From positions 2,046,001-2,110,000 of the forward strand of contig CBDCDT010000002.1 in NCBI GenBank assembly GCA_965215445.1: a stretch of 64,000 bases of DNA. The letters run 5' to 3'. Positions 1 to 8,079 of this stretch are shown piece after piece. Position numbers and translations under genes: made by a program. The notes below the pieces were generated by a model. That model saw nothing but the letters and a program-made list of their open reading frames with translations, was not told the DNA's origin and did no database searches. The stretch comes from CBDBLK01 sp965215445 (GTDB lineage: Bacteria > Bdellovibrionota > Bacteriovoracia > Bacteriovoracales > Bacteriovoracaceae). Positions within the stretch are counted from its first letter, which is position 1, and every line of letters begins with the position of its first letter.

Positions 1-1
1 C

Positions 2-913
2 GGTTGCGCTTCCAGTTCCCGCACTCTCTTATCCAAAGAAGATTTCGCCTACATTGCAGGAGATATTATTTCCGAGGGGAGAATTGTTTATTCTACCAAA
101 GCTCAAAAACAGATGGATGAATATGAGATAACCGAGAACGATATTAAATATACACTACGCTATCCGGTCAAAGTCGAAAAAAACTCCTTGGATGACGTTA
201 CCAGCAAATACGTTATTACAGGATTGCCCGATAAAGATGGAAATCAATTGGAGATGTGGGTTTCTTTTGAGGCCCAAAGAAAAGGGCAACTCACCGTTGA
301 TAGTGTAGTGCCTTCTTTTATGAAAAATAAAATACCCTTATCAAAGGCGGCCTTCATGCGTTTTATAAATAACTATCTCGACCAGAAAAAATTGATCTAT
401 ACCATTCGTACCCGGAAGCGCATGAGTGAACAAAATGTTAACAGGAGTGATATTGAGCACGCTCTCAAAAATCCCAAAAAAGTGGGAGATGGAGTTGCGC
501 AAAAACATGCCCCGGGCAATGTGGTATATCTAAGAGGAGAGACTGCTAATAAAAACCTGTTACATTTAGGGATTTCTTTAGAAAAACAAGGGAAGATTGC
601 CGTAACTACTGTAGGCCGTATTTTGAATGAACAAATACCCTCATCAAAAAAAGACTTCATACGCTTTGTAAGTGATTCTATTGCTACGGGAAAAGGAATC
701 GTTTACACCCGATTTGCACGCAAGCGTATGGATGGTTTGGCCCTTACTGATGAAGATATTAAACACATCTTTAAGCATCCGATCCGAATAAAAAAGAAAT
801 CCAACGGCAACGGATACCATGTTTTAGGAAAGGCCGTGAATGGACAAAGACCGTTGCGTCTGGTAATTGCTTTCGACGAAAAAATTATTGTGATCACCGT
901 AGATATATTTTGA
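2..913 (+). CDS. Protein with three tandem DUF4258-like repeats (5' truncated by window edge)
   Basis: The reading frame is open from the left edge, so the start is missing; 303 residues are visible. Three repeats of about 80-100 residues are plain. Each has a short helix-rich linker (SKEDF / SKAAF / SKKDF), then a [KR]-x-[IV]-Y-[ST] strand, a K/R-x-M pair, an acidic D-I helix, and a C-terminal strand such as IIVITVDIF. This pattern matches DUF4258, a small domain of the RelE/BrnT-like fold usually found alone. The first visible residues are G-C-A-S-S. That could be the tail of a lipobox or just the previous linker; the edge hides which. No catalytic residues can be assigned. The function is unknown: binding or a degenerate RNase-like role are both possible. 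A convergent recombinase follows 14 bp downstream. Confidence 0.7.
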   Translation, partial: GCASSSRTLLSKEDFAYIAGDIISEGRIVYSTKAQKQMDEYEITENDIKYTLRYPVKVEKNSLDDVTSKYVITGLPDKDGNQLEMWVSFEAQRKGQLTVDSVVPSFMKNKIPLSKAAFMRFINNYLDQKKLIYTIRTRKRMSEQNVNRSDIEHALKNPKKVGDGVAQKHAPGNVVYLRGETANKNLLHLGISLEKQGKIAVTTVGRILNEQIPSSKKDFIRFVSDSIATGKGIVYTRFARKRMDGLALTDEDIKHIFKHPIRIKKKSNGNGYHVLGKAVNGQRPLRLVIAFDEKIIVITVDIF

Positions 914-927
914 ATAGAGATGAGGGC

Positions 928-1926
928 CTATTGCGCCTGCCCCCTGCCAATTCCAATTTGATCGATATAAGTTTGAGTGACTTTGGCGTCGGTGTGGTTG
1001 AGATAGTCCCTGACGTAGAGCAAGTCTTTGGTTTTTTGGTAGAGGGCGGTGGCGCAGCCCTTGCGAAAAGAGTGCGGCCCAAGTTTGGGATTTAATTCCG
1101 CCTTCCTCAAAAGGTGCTTGATCCTTTTGGAAAGTCCGCGCGGTGAAAGATGTTTGCCTTTGCGTCCCGGAAAAAGGGGGGCATCCTCCGCATTTTCTTT
1201 GTGCGCCCGCTCGATATAGGCCCGCCACATGGAGGCAATTAACGCTCCTTTCCAAAGATTGAGGCGATGGCGCTTGCCGCCCTTGCGCTCTAATTGCAAA
1301 ATTCTCTGATTACAGTCGAGCGCAGAAATTTTAAGGCCCGCCACTTCGGAAAGCCTCAGCCCTCCATAGTAGAGCAAGTGAATCAGCAGGCGGTCTTTTG
1401 GTCGCCAAGTCTTGTGATCCAATTTTTCCCAATCCTTGGGACTCAAAACCAGGGTCGGCTCAATATCAGTTTCCTTGACCTTGATCCGGTGCAAATTGGG
1501 ACGGATGGGGTTTTCCTTGAATTGGTTTTTAAAGTAGGAACTCTCTACTAAAATGGTAAAGAAATTGTGCAGACACGACATATTGCGCCTGCGGCTGTTT
1601 GGCCCCAGACTGCTTTTTTTGAATTCCAGTTGGGGCAATTTGCGCCAAAAAGAGGTGAGGCGCACCCAGCGCACCCGCCAGGTTGTCACCGACCGAATTG
1701 GCCCGCCACCAATCATAAAGTGCTGGTATTCACTGATCATCTGTGGCCGCAAATGCTTGAGAGAAAGCCCATAGCGCTGCTGATACCAGCTTAAAAAGCG
1801 CCGCAAATCCTGCCTATAGTTGGTCAAAGTGTGTTCTGACTTGTTTTGAGAACTCAAAATTTGAAGGTAAAAGTCGAGGGCGAGACGGTATTCAGAGGCC
1901 AATTGCAAATCTTTTTTATCCATCAT
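928..1926 (-). CDS. Tyrosine recombinase/integrase (XerC/D-like)
   Basis: A 332-residue phage-integrase-family protein. The N-terminal SAM-like DNA-binding domain spans about residues 10-150 (with HTLTNYRQDLRRFLSW). The catalytic domain runs from about 155. Visible catalytic residues are R191 in YGGLRLSEV, K218 in KGGKRHR, H285-x-x-R288 in HSFRKG, H311 in LNHTDAKV, and the nucleophile Y320 in TQTY, so the set is complete. It breaks and rejoins DNA at specific sites via a 3'-phosphotyrosine link. It is somewhat longer than XerC/XerD (about 300), mainly in an insert around residues 75-115. Nothing shows whether it is a housekeeping Xer or a mobile-element integrase. The strongly folded stretch 1963-2062 lies just upstream and could be related. 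The start has two ATG codons (1926, 1923). Confidence 0.9.
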   Translation of the reverse strand: MMDKKDLQLASEYRLALDFYLQILSSQNKSEHTLTNYRQDLRRFLSWYQQRYGLSLKHLRPQMISEYQHFMIGGGPIRSVTTWRVRWVRLTSFWRKLPQLEFKKSSLGPNSRRRNMSCLHNFFTILVESSYFKNQFKENPIRPNLHRIKVKETDIEPTLVLSPKDWEKLDHKTWRPKDRLLIHLLYYGGLRLSEVAGLKISALDCNQRILQLERKGGKRHRLNLWKGALIASMWRAYIERAHKENAEDAPLFPGRKGKHLSPRGLSKRIKHLLRKAELNPKLGPHSFRKGCATALYQKTKDLLYVRDYLNHTDAKVTQTYIDQIGIGRGQAQ

Positions 1927-1962
1927 AAAGATTCTGGCCCATTTGTGCTACGATAAAAAGGA

Positions 1963-2062
1963 TGGGAGACACTGCCTCATTCGAGGCAAGTGCCCGGCCA
2001 CTAAAATGGCCATGGGAAAGGGGATCGCAACCGCCAGGATAACGGTTCCCCCTCTCTCCCAC
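1963..2062 (+). other. Highly structured intergenic segment (possible RNA or recombination site)
   Basis: This is part of the 375-bp gap 1927-2301. It can fold as an outer stem GGGAGA/TCTCCC closing three hairpins: TGCCTC/GAGGCA, GGCCA/TGGCC within CCC/GGG, and AACCG/CGGTT within GGGG/CCCC. Such dense compensated pairing is unusual for spacer DNA. It could be a small RNA, a riboswitch-like leader, or a recombinase-recognised site given the adjacent tyrosine recombinase. Either strand could be the active one. The rest of the gap (about 2090-2300) is AT-rich; I see no gene in it. Confidence 0.35.
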
Positions 2063-2301
2063 CCTTACTCTGTTTATCGGCATCCGAGCAATTCAGTTAA
2101 TTTTTTTTAAAGCAGTCTTGGAACCCTTTTGGAGTTCTTGTGGAAAAGCTTTTTTGTGAGAAAAAAAGTTCCAATAATATAAATTATAAGTATTTTTTAA
2201 GCTGTAAATACTTGAAAATACAAAAGGCTATTAATTGATGCTTTGAGAAGCATCAAAATCTTAAAAAAAGTGCTATTTTGGGAAAATACTCGAACTTTGA
2301 T

Positions 2302-3030
2302 TCAGCGCTGTTTGCTTCCAATAGCGACCACGGAAAGGCCGAGGGGGAATTTGGCAAAGTGCAGAATATGAGATTCCAGGCCAAAGAGTGATTTTAAAAA
2401 AGAGTTTATGAACGCTGGATTTTTTTTCGTTCCCGACTGCCCTGCGCCCTGAATAAACCTATCCATCAAGCGCACCAGTAAGGCGGGAGGAAAGAGAAAG
2501 AAATTAAAATAAGATTGAAATTCAACCTTTAGGCCAGCACATTTCATTTTATTTGCCAGTTCAGATTTGAGGTAGCGGCGTTGATGATGCAATGTTTCGT
2601 CGTGAGAAGACCACAAAAAACGAAAGGCCGGAACCGTAATGATCGCCTTGCCTCCTGGGCGCAGTCTTTGATGTATGAAGTCTAAAGCGGAGTTTTCCTC
2701 CTTAATATGTTCTAAAACATCCAGGGCGGCAATTAAGTCAAAATTCTCCAAATCGGTTTTGCTCGCGGTGGGCAGCGCCTCGCGAATAACTTTGACATTA
2801 AAATTTTCGGATAGATAATTGGCGGCAAAGGGATTGGGTTCCAGGGCCGTAACCGCCCCCCATTGCTTTAAAAGAGTCAGGTTGGCACCCGTTCCCGCAC
2901 CTACTTCGAGAACGCGATTGCCAGCGGGAACATATTTTTGGAGTAGAGAGGAGAGGATTTTTCTCCTTGCACAAAACCACCAATGGGTTTGTTGCAATTT
3001 AATCATTTCTTGATAAGCTCGTAGCTCCAT
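2302..3030 (-). CDS. Class I SAM-dependent methyltransferase
   Basis: 242 residues. Motif I is VLEVGAGTG at residues 40-48, followed by the acidic ribose-binding ALEPNPF after strand 2. A later LDVLEHI segment fits motif post-I/II and LRPGGKAIITVP fits motif III of Rossmann-fold methyltransferases. The C-terminal part contains a hydrophobic patch (FNFFLFPPALLVRL) that may touch the membrane. The substrate is unknown. The gene is divergent from the glycosyltransferase cluster starting at 3069, so methylation of a glycan or lipid-linked intermediate is plausible (inference). The start is well placed: GGAG lies 5 bases upstream of the ATG at 3030. Confidence 0.82.
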   Translation of the reverse strand: MELRAYQEMIKLQQTHWWFCARRKILSSLLQKYVPAGNRVLEVGAGTGANLTLLKQWGAVTALEPNPFAANYLSENFNVKVIREALPTASKTDLENFDLIAALDVLEHIKEENSALDFIHQRLRPGGKAIITVPAFRFLWSSHDETLHHQRRYLKSELANKMKCAGLKVEFQSYFNFFLFPPALLVRLMDRFIQGAGQSGTKKNPAFINSFLKSLFGLESHILHFAKFPLGLSVVAIGSKQR

Positions 3031-3068
3031 TTTTTCTCCATGGTAATGGATTGATAAAGTACTGTATT

Positions 3069-3803
3069 ATGAAAAAGATAAATATGGCCATTGTTATTCC
3101 CTGCTATAACGAGGCCAAGCGCATTGATCCCAAATCCTTTTTGCTTTTTTTAGACCAATCTCAGAATATCCAGTTTTTTTTTGCTGATGATGGAAGCGAT
3201 GACGAAACAGGTCAAGAACTAGAGCAATTGTGCTCCCAAAAACCCAATGCTCATTTTTTTCATTTTAAAAAAAATCAAGGCAAAGCAGAAACAGTCCGCC
3301 AATCCTTCCAAAAAATTTTGGTGACGGGAACACCGTTTGATTATTTGGGTTTTTGGGATGCTGATTTATCGACTCCCCTCGAAGAACTTGTAGAAATTCA
3401 AGAATTGCTACAAAAAAATTCTTATGAAGCGCTTCTTTGCTCTCGCATCAAACGCCTTGGTGCCCAAATTGAGCGAAATCCCCTTCGGCATTTTTTAGGC
3501 CGCATTTTTATCACTGTGGTAGATTTGATATTCCAATTTCAAGTTTATGATACCCAATGTGGGGCCAAAGTCTTTAAACGCCAGTGTGTCTCGCACATTA
3601 TAAAGGATGAATTTATTTCTCGTTGGTTTTTTGACGTGGAAATTCTCTTGCGTATGCGCGAGAAAGAATGGTCACATCTTTATGAAAAACCAGTTCTCTC
3701 TTGGAAGGATATCAAGGGTTCAAAACTCAAATGCAAAGATTTTCTTTCTGCTCCTTTTGAATTACTCAAAATTTATCTTCATTATTCTTTCAAGCGCAAA
3801 TAA
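3069..3803 (+). CDS. Family 2 glycosyltransferase, dolichyl-phosphate-glucosyltransferase-like
   Basis: 244 residues from the ATG at 3069; an upstream ATG at 3051 would add six residues. GT-A fold marks: IPCYNEAKR at the N-terminus, FFADDGSDD (first aspartates), and DADLSTPLEEL around residue 100, the DxD-type metal/nucleotide-sugar site. The later pattern RNPLRHFLGRIF with DTQCGAKVF is typical of ALG5/DPM-like transferases that charge a polyprenyl phosphate with one sugar. It lacks the C-terminal membrane segments of some relatives. It heads a run of four tightly packed genes (spacers 9, 0 and -14 bp), which suggests a glycan-assembly operon. Confidence 0.83.
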   Translation: MKKINMAIVIPCYNEAKRIDPKSFLLFLDQSQNIQFFFADDGSDDETGQELEQLCSQKPNAHFFHFKKNQGKAETVRQSFQKILVTGTPFDYLGFWDADLSTPLEELVEIQELLQKNSYEALLCSRIKRLGAQIERNPLRHFLGRIFITVVDLIFQFQVYDTQCGAKVFKRQCVSHIIKDEFISRWFFDVEILLRMREKEWSHLYEKPVLSWKDIKGSKLKCKDFLSAPFELLKIYLHYSFKRK

Positions 3804-3812
3804 GGGCCAACC

Positions 3813-5252
3813 ATGCTTGAACTTTTTCAGAAAGAAAAATACTGGATTGTCTTGAGTGCCAGTTGTATGCTGCTGGCGGGATTCTTTATAACTGGAATCC
3901 ATTTTCCCGATGAACACTGCCAAATTCTTGAATTTCTCCATATCAAGCTCTTTGACCTCGATGGCGACCACTTGCCTTGGGAGTTTCATCAAAGGATGCG
4001 GTCTTGGTTTCAGGTTTTTGTCTACTACTGGCCAATCAGGGCCTTTCAGGCCTTAGGCCTGGAAAACCCTTTCGGGTGGGCGAGCTTTTTGCGCATGACT
4101 CACGCATTCTCCGGACTTTTTGCCAACCTGGCCCTCTTCTTGGTTTTTAAAAGAGAAATCAAAGACCATTTTTGGAAGCGATTTCTCTTCTTTTTGATGC
4201 TCTTTTCCTATTTTTTTCCCTATCTCTACACGCGCACCAGTGCAGAAAATTTTGGCGCCTTCCTCTTTTGTATGGCCTTCGTTTGCTGGTCAAAATACAG
4301 AGGGACAACTTCGGCCATTTTGACCGGACTGCTTTTCGGTGCCGCTTTTTTGGCGCGCAATCAACTTGCCGCCATGGTTTTCTTTTTGTGTTTGTGGGGA
4401 CTCATTTACAAAAAGAAAAGTATTGCGGATTTGGCCTTGATGACGACGGCGTGTTTTGCCGTTATCGGCCTGGGTGTGTTTATAGATTATTGGGGTTATG
4501 GAGAATGGCACTTTACTCCCTGGAATTATTATTATGAAAATATTGCCACTGGACACATGGCCCGGGTGCACTCCTCCCCCTGGTGGTGGTATCCCTACAA
4601 GGCCCAACAAAAACTTTTGATGCTCATTCCTGTCCTTTCCTTTCTCTACTTTTGGTGGCGTTACCGCCATCATCCCGTAACGTGGACGACCTTTGGCCTT
4701 TTTCTCTTTCACAGTTTGATTTCCCACAAGGAATTGCGCTATCTTTTTCCCCTGGCGCCCTTCCTCCCCTTCGTTTTGACCTTCACTCTGCGCGATTTTT
4801 TTTGCAAAATCGAACAAAAAGGCATCCGGGACACCTGGAGAAAAATGTTCACTCGGGCGTTTTTGGGTGGCCATGGCCTTTTGTACGCCTTGACCATTTT
4901 TCGTCCCGCCGGTCTTCAGGAAAATTATCTCCATTATCTCTATAAAAATTTGGGAAGCATTAAAAAAATTTACCATCGTTGCGATTCAAACCATAATCAG
5001 ATAAGCGGATTTCCCACTTATTTCTATCATCTCCCAAACACTCCTTATGTCAAGATTTCGGGTATTGAACACGTTGAAGAATCGGCCTTTTACTTCTTTG
5101 CCCTTACGGGAAAAGAATTTTTAGAAATGAAGGAAGTCTCTTGGTGCCGCGAAGTTCATCCCGGGTACAATTCTTTTGAGCGGTTTTTTAAATTTCCCTT
5201 GGTCAGGCGTAATAGGAAACACCTTTATACTCTTTTTTATTGCGAGAGATAA
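3813..5252 (+). CDS. GT22-like membrane mannosyltransferase family protein (GT-C fold)
   Basis: 479 residues, strongly hydrophobic with about nine or more membrane segments. Two signatures of GT22 (ALG9/PIG-B type) are visible: HFPDEHCQ near residues 30-37, with the acidic pair expected at the active site in the first outer loop, and SHKELRYLFP near residue 304, matching the family's HKE-x-R-[FY]-x-[FY]-P signature. Known members move mannose from a polyprenyl-phosphate donor on the outer face of the membrane. The upstream GT2 could make such a lipid-linked donor, so the pair makes sense as one pathway (inference). The sugar itself cannot be read from the sequence. Confidence 0.75.
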   Translation: MLELFQKEKYWIVLSASCMLLAGFFITGIHFPDEHCQILEFLHIKLFDLDGDHLPWEFHQRMRSWFQVFVYYWPIRAFQALGLENPFGWASFLRMTHAFSGLFANLALFLVFKREIKDHFWKRFLFFLMLFSYFFPYLYTRTSAENFGAFLFCMAFVCWSKYRGTTSAILTGLLFGAAFLARNQLAAMVFFLCLWGLIYKKKSIADLALMTTACFAVIGLGVFIDYWGYGEWHFTPWNYYYENIATGHMARVHSSPWWWYPYKAQQKLLMLIPVLSFLYFWWRYRHHPVTWTTFGLFLFHSLISHKELRYLFPLAPFLPFVLTFTLRDFFCKIEQKGIRDTWRKMFTRAFLGGHGLLYALTIFRPAGLQENYLHYLYKNLGSIKKIYHRCDSNHNQISGFPTYFYHLPNTPYVKISGIEHVEESAFYFFALTGKEFLEMKEVSWCREVHPGYNSFERFFKFPLVRRNRKHLYTLFYCER

Positions 5253-6650
5253 ATGCCAAAACCTGGTGTACTTTTTTTATCGCTAGGCCTTGCTTTTTTG
5301 GCAAGCTGGCCTTTGCTCGCCAATATCAAGGCCATTATATTCAATTGCCATAGTGCCGTGGATTTTCCTATTTATCAGCAGGCGATCTACGATATTTGGA
5401 CACTAAAAGACCCCAACCCTTTCGTGTCCATCAAAAATTACAAAATTTTTAACGACCATTTCGACCCTGCTTTGTATCTCGCAGTGGCCTTTACGGCACT
5501 TTTTGGACAGGGATTTCAGCAGCTTTTAGTCTTTGAATGGCTCTTTTTTTTAGGTCTTTTAGCAAGCATTTTCTTTCTTTTTAAAAGAAATCTCAAAGTT
5601 GCACTCCCCTACCTTTTGTGCACGCTTTTGACCAAACTACTTTTAGTACCGCTCCTGTTTCCCATTCATCCCAGCAGCTGGGCATGTTTGCCACTTTTTT
5701 GGCTGACTTATTTTATTGTCAAAGACAAAAAACTCCCGTTGGCCATCACCGTGCCCCTGTTGTGTCTGTTTAAGGAATCCTACGCCTTCGCCCTCTTTCC
5801 CTTGGGATTTTATTACGCTTGGAAAAGGGAATTTCGCTTGAGTGCGGGCATTTTATTCAGTACTTCTGTCTTTATTGCTTTTGAATTGATTTTTAGAGAA
5901 AAACTTTTAGGCCCGATTTATGGCCATGGTGAGCAAATTTTTACATCTTTGAGAGAAAGTCCTGTTTCTTTTTTTAAAAATATGTTGTTTGGGTTTCAGG
6001 CCATTCCATTTGGTAAAATGTTTTATCCCTTTGTCATTTGTTTTGTCTTTTATGCAAAAAGTTTAAAAAATCACAATAAACGCCTGCCCCATGACCGCTT
6101 ATTGGCAGTCTTTTTGGTTTTTATGCCGCTGTTTTTTTTGCGGATATGGCATAATCAGATTGAATTTCATTATGGAGCGCAGTTTGCTGGAATCTTGTTG
6201 GGCCTGATGGTGTCTCTCGAAATGTTTGCCAATTTTTCTAAAAGAACATTGGCCATAGTCGTGGCCTTGTTTTATTTTTCCAGCATGGGGACTTATACCA
6301 GAATGTTTAAGCGGATTTTTCTCAACTCGTTTCCCGAAAAATGTCTTGTCGATTCCAGTGTGCCCATGCTCAATCAAAGGGTCAAAAAGAAAATGGCCTC
6401 TATTCCGCGAAATAAGGCGATTGTGGCCAATAGAGAAATCATTCCTTTTATTATGCTTCCCAACAAAAACATAACTTGCTACGAATCGTTTGAAACCAGG
6501 AAGCATTATTATGACTATCTGGTTTTGGAACCAAAACGAATAGAAAAAAATGTTTTGTCCCGTTGTAGGCCCCTTGCCAAAAAAATTTATATCGACAATG
6601 ATAGGCTTTTCTTTGCCAGAGGAGATTTTGAAAACTGTGTCTATCCGTAA
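5253..6650 (+). CDS. DUF2079 family membrane protein, copy 1
   Basis: 465 residues with about ten membrane segments. It begins directly at the stop of the GT22 gene (TAA-ATG). Features of DUF2079 are present: an early F-x-x-Y-Q-Q-A-I-Y-D segment, N-D-H-F-D-P near residue 70, and L-F-K-E-S-Y near residue 173 (the K-E-D-like site of the family). DUF2079 proteins resemble GT-C glycosyltransferases but have no proven activity. The C-terminal 100 residues form a soluble tail with two cysteines. The next gene is a close tandem copy. Confidence 0.72.
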   Translation: MPKPGVLFLSLGLAFLASWPLLANIKAIIFNCHSAVDFPIYQQAIYDIWTLKDPNPFVSIKNYKIFNDHFDPALYLAVAFTALFGQGFQQLLVFEWLFFLGLLASIFFLFKRNLKVALPYLLCTLLTKLLLVPLLFPIHPSSWACLPLFWLTYFIVKDKKLPLAITVPLLCLFKESYAFALFPLGFYYAWKREFRLSAGILFSTSVFIAFELIFREKLLGPIYGHGEQIFTSLRESPVSFFKNMLFGFQAIPFGKMFYPFVICFVFYAKSLKNHNKRLPHDRLLAVFLVFMPLFFLRIWHNQIEFHYGAQFAGILLGLMVSLEMFANFSKRTLAIVVALFYFSSMGTYTRMFKRIFLNSFPEKCLVDSSVPMLNQRVKKKMASIPRNKAIVANREIIPFIMLPNKNITCYESFETRKHYYDYLVLEPKRIEKNVLSRCRPLAKKIYIDNDRLFFARGDFENCVYP

Positions 6651-8070
6651 ACTCCTTTTGCCCATCATTTTGGGTCTGTTGGCGCTTTGGCCGCTTTTGG
6701 TTAATATCAAGGCGATTTCCTATAATTGTTATAATGCGGTCGATTTTTCTATCTATCAGCAGGCGATCTACGATATTTGGACGCTGAAAGACCCAAACCC
6801 TTTTGTCTCCATCAGGAACGTCAAAATTTTTAACGACCACTTCGACCCTGTTTTGTATCTCGCGGTGGCCTTTACAGCACTTTTTGGACAGGGATTTCAG
6901 CAGCTTTTGGTCTTTGAATGGTTCTTTTTTCTAGGCCTTTTAGCAAGTATTTTCTTTATTTTTAAAAGAAATCTTAAAGTTGCATTCCCCTACCTCTTGT
7001 GCACACTTTTGACCAAGCTCTTATTGGTTTCCTTTCTCTACCCCATTCACCCGACGACTTGGTCGAGCCTGATTCTCTTTTGGTTAACCTACTTTATTGT
7101 TAAAAACAAAAAACTCCCCTTGGCCATCACCGTGCCCCTGTTGTGCCTGTTTAAGGAATCCTACGCCTTCGCCCTCTTTCCCTTGGGATTTTACTACGCC
7201 TGGAAAAGGGAATTTCGACTTGCTGGCAGTATTGCCATCAGTACGCTGTTCTTTATGGCCTTTGAACTGATATTTAGGGAAAAACTTTTGGGGCCGGTAG
7301 TTGGCTATGGCGGCCATTTCGCCGAGGCCCTCGTAAAAAATCCGATCTCCTTTTTCAAAGACGTTATGAATTTTAATCTCATGCCGTTTATCAAGATGTT
7401 CTACCCTTTTATTTTATGTTTTTTCTTTTGCCCAAAAAAATTAAAGGGCCAATGGGCAGTCTTTTTGGTTTTTGCGCCACTGCTTTTTTTGCAAGTCTAC
7501 GCCAACAATATCACCCATCAATATGCTTCTCAATTTGGAGGTATATTGATAGGACTGCTGGTTTCTCTCAAGGCCTTGCACGGCCTTTCTCAAAAAAAAA
7601 TCATTATAACTCTTGTCGTCTTTTACCTCTCCAGTATGGGAACTTATACCAAAATGTTTAGATCCTCATTTCTCAACGAATTTGGAGGCCAAAAATGCCT
7701 CGTTACTTCCGGCAAAATAGCACAAAACCAAATGGTCAAAAATAAAATCGCTTCGATACCAAGAAACGAAGTGATTCTCTCCACTGGAGGAATTGTCCCT
7801 TTTGTTATGCTGCCAGGTAAAACTATTGATCACTATATGAATAAAGCGGCAACAAAAAAAGAATTCTACCACTACATTATTTTGGAGTTAAACCGCTCGG
7901 GGGACATCTATCCCGCCGCCCCCGAAGACGTTGAAGGGGTTTTGGCGCGCTGTCGCCCGCTCGCTACGGAAATCCTTATCGAGAATCGCCAGCTTTTCTT
8001 TGCCCGGGGAGATTTTCAAGATTGCGTTTATGAAAAACGGGAGCTGCAAAAAGCAACTCCCGTAGAATGA
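6637..8070 (+). CDS. DUF2079 family membrane protein, copy 2
   Basis: About 477 residues from the GTG at 6637; a TTG at 6628 or an ATG at 6598 are alternatives. AGGAG near 6620 favours 6628/6637. It overlaps the end of copy 1 by 14 bp. The first 200 residues are nearly the same as copy 1 (Q-Q-A-I-Y-D-I-W-T-L-K-D, N-D-H-F-D-P, L-F-K-E-S-Y-A-F), while the middle and end differ clearly. The tail has an extra 20-30 residues. Same presumed role as copy 1: an envelope GT-C-like protein of unknown substrate. Its last codons form one arm of the terminator hairpin used by the convergent gene at 8080. Confidence 0.72.
   Translation: MSIRKLLLPIILGLLALWPLLVNIKAISYNCYNAVDFSIYQQAIYDIWTLKDPNPFVSIRNVKIFNDHFDPVLYLAVAFTALFGQGFQQLLVFEWFFFLGLLASIFFIFKRNLKVAFPYLLCTLLTKLLLVSFLYPIHPTTWSSLILFWLTYFIVKNKKLPLAITVPLLCLFKESYAFALFPLGFYYAWKREFRLAGSIAISTLFFMAFELIFREKLLGPVVGYGGHFAEALVKNPISFFKDVMNFNLMPFIKMFYPFILCFFFCPKKLKGQWAVFLVFAPLLFLQVYANNITHQYASQFGGILIGLLVSLKALHGLSQKKIIITLVVFYLSSMGTYTKMFRSSFLNEFGGQKCLVTSGKIAQNQMVKNKIASIPRNEVILSTGGIVPFVMLPGKTIDHYMNKAATKKEFYHYIILELNRSGDIYPAAPEDVEGVLARCRPLATEILIENRQLFFARGDFQDCVYEKRELQKATPVE
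8033..8063 (-). terminator. Rho-independent terminator for the RCC1-like gene
   Basis: On the minus strand ACGGGAG pairs with CTCCCGT (inner TGC/GCA adds to the stem) and is followed by a run of five Ts. It lies 17 bp past the stop of the minus-strand gene, inside the last codons of the convergent DUF2079 copy 2. Confidence 0.55.
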
Positions 8071-8079
8071 AATCAGGTC

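Noticed and set aside
1963..2062. Cobalamin riboswitch
   Set aside because: GCCACT, GGGAAAGG and GCCAGGA recall its 3' half, but the conserved 5' half is missing and the downstream gene has no B12 link.
1963..2062. Integron attC/attI site beside the recombinase
   Set aside because: No RYYYAAC/GTTRRRY core pair, and the recombinase lacks a visible IntI-specific insert; no cassette array follows.
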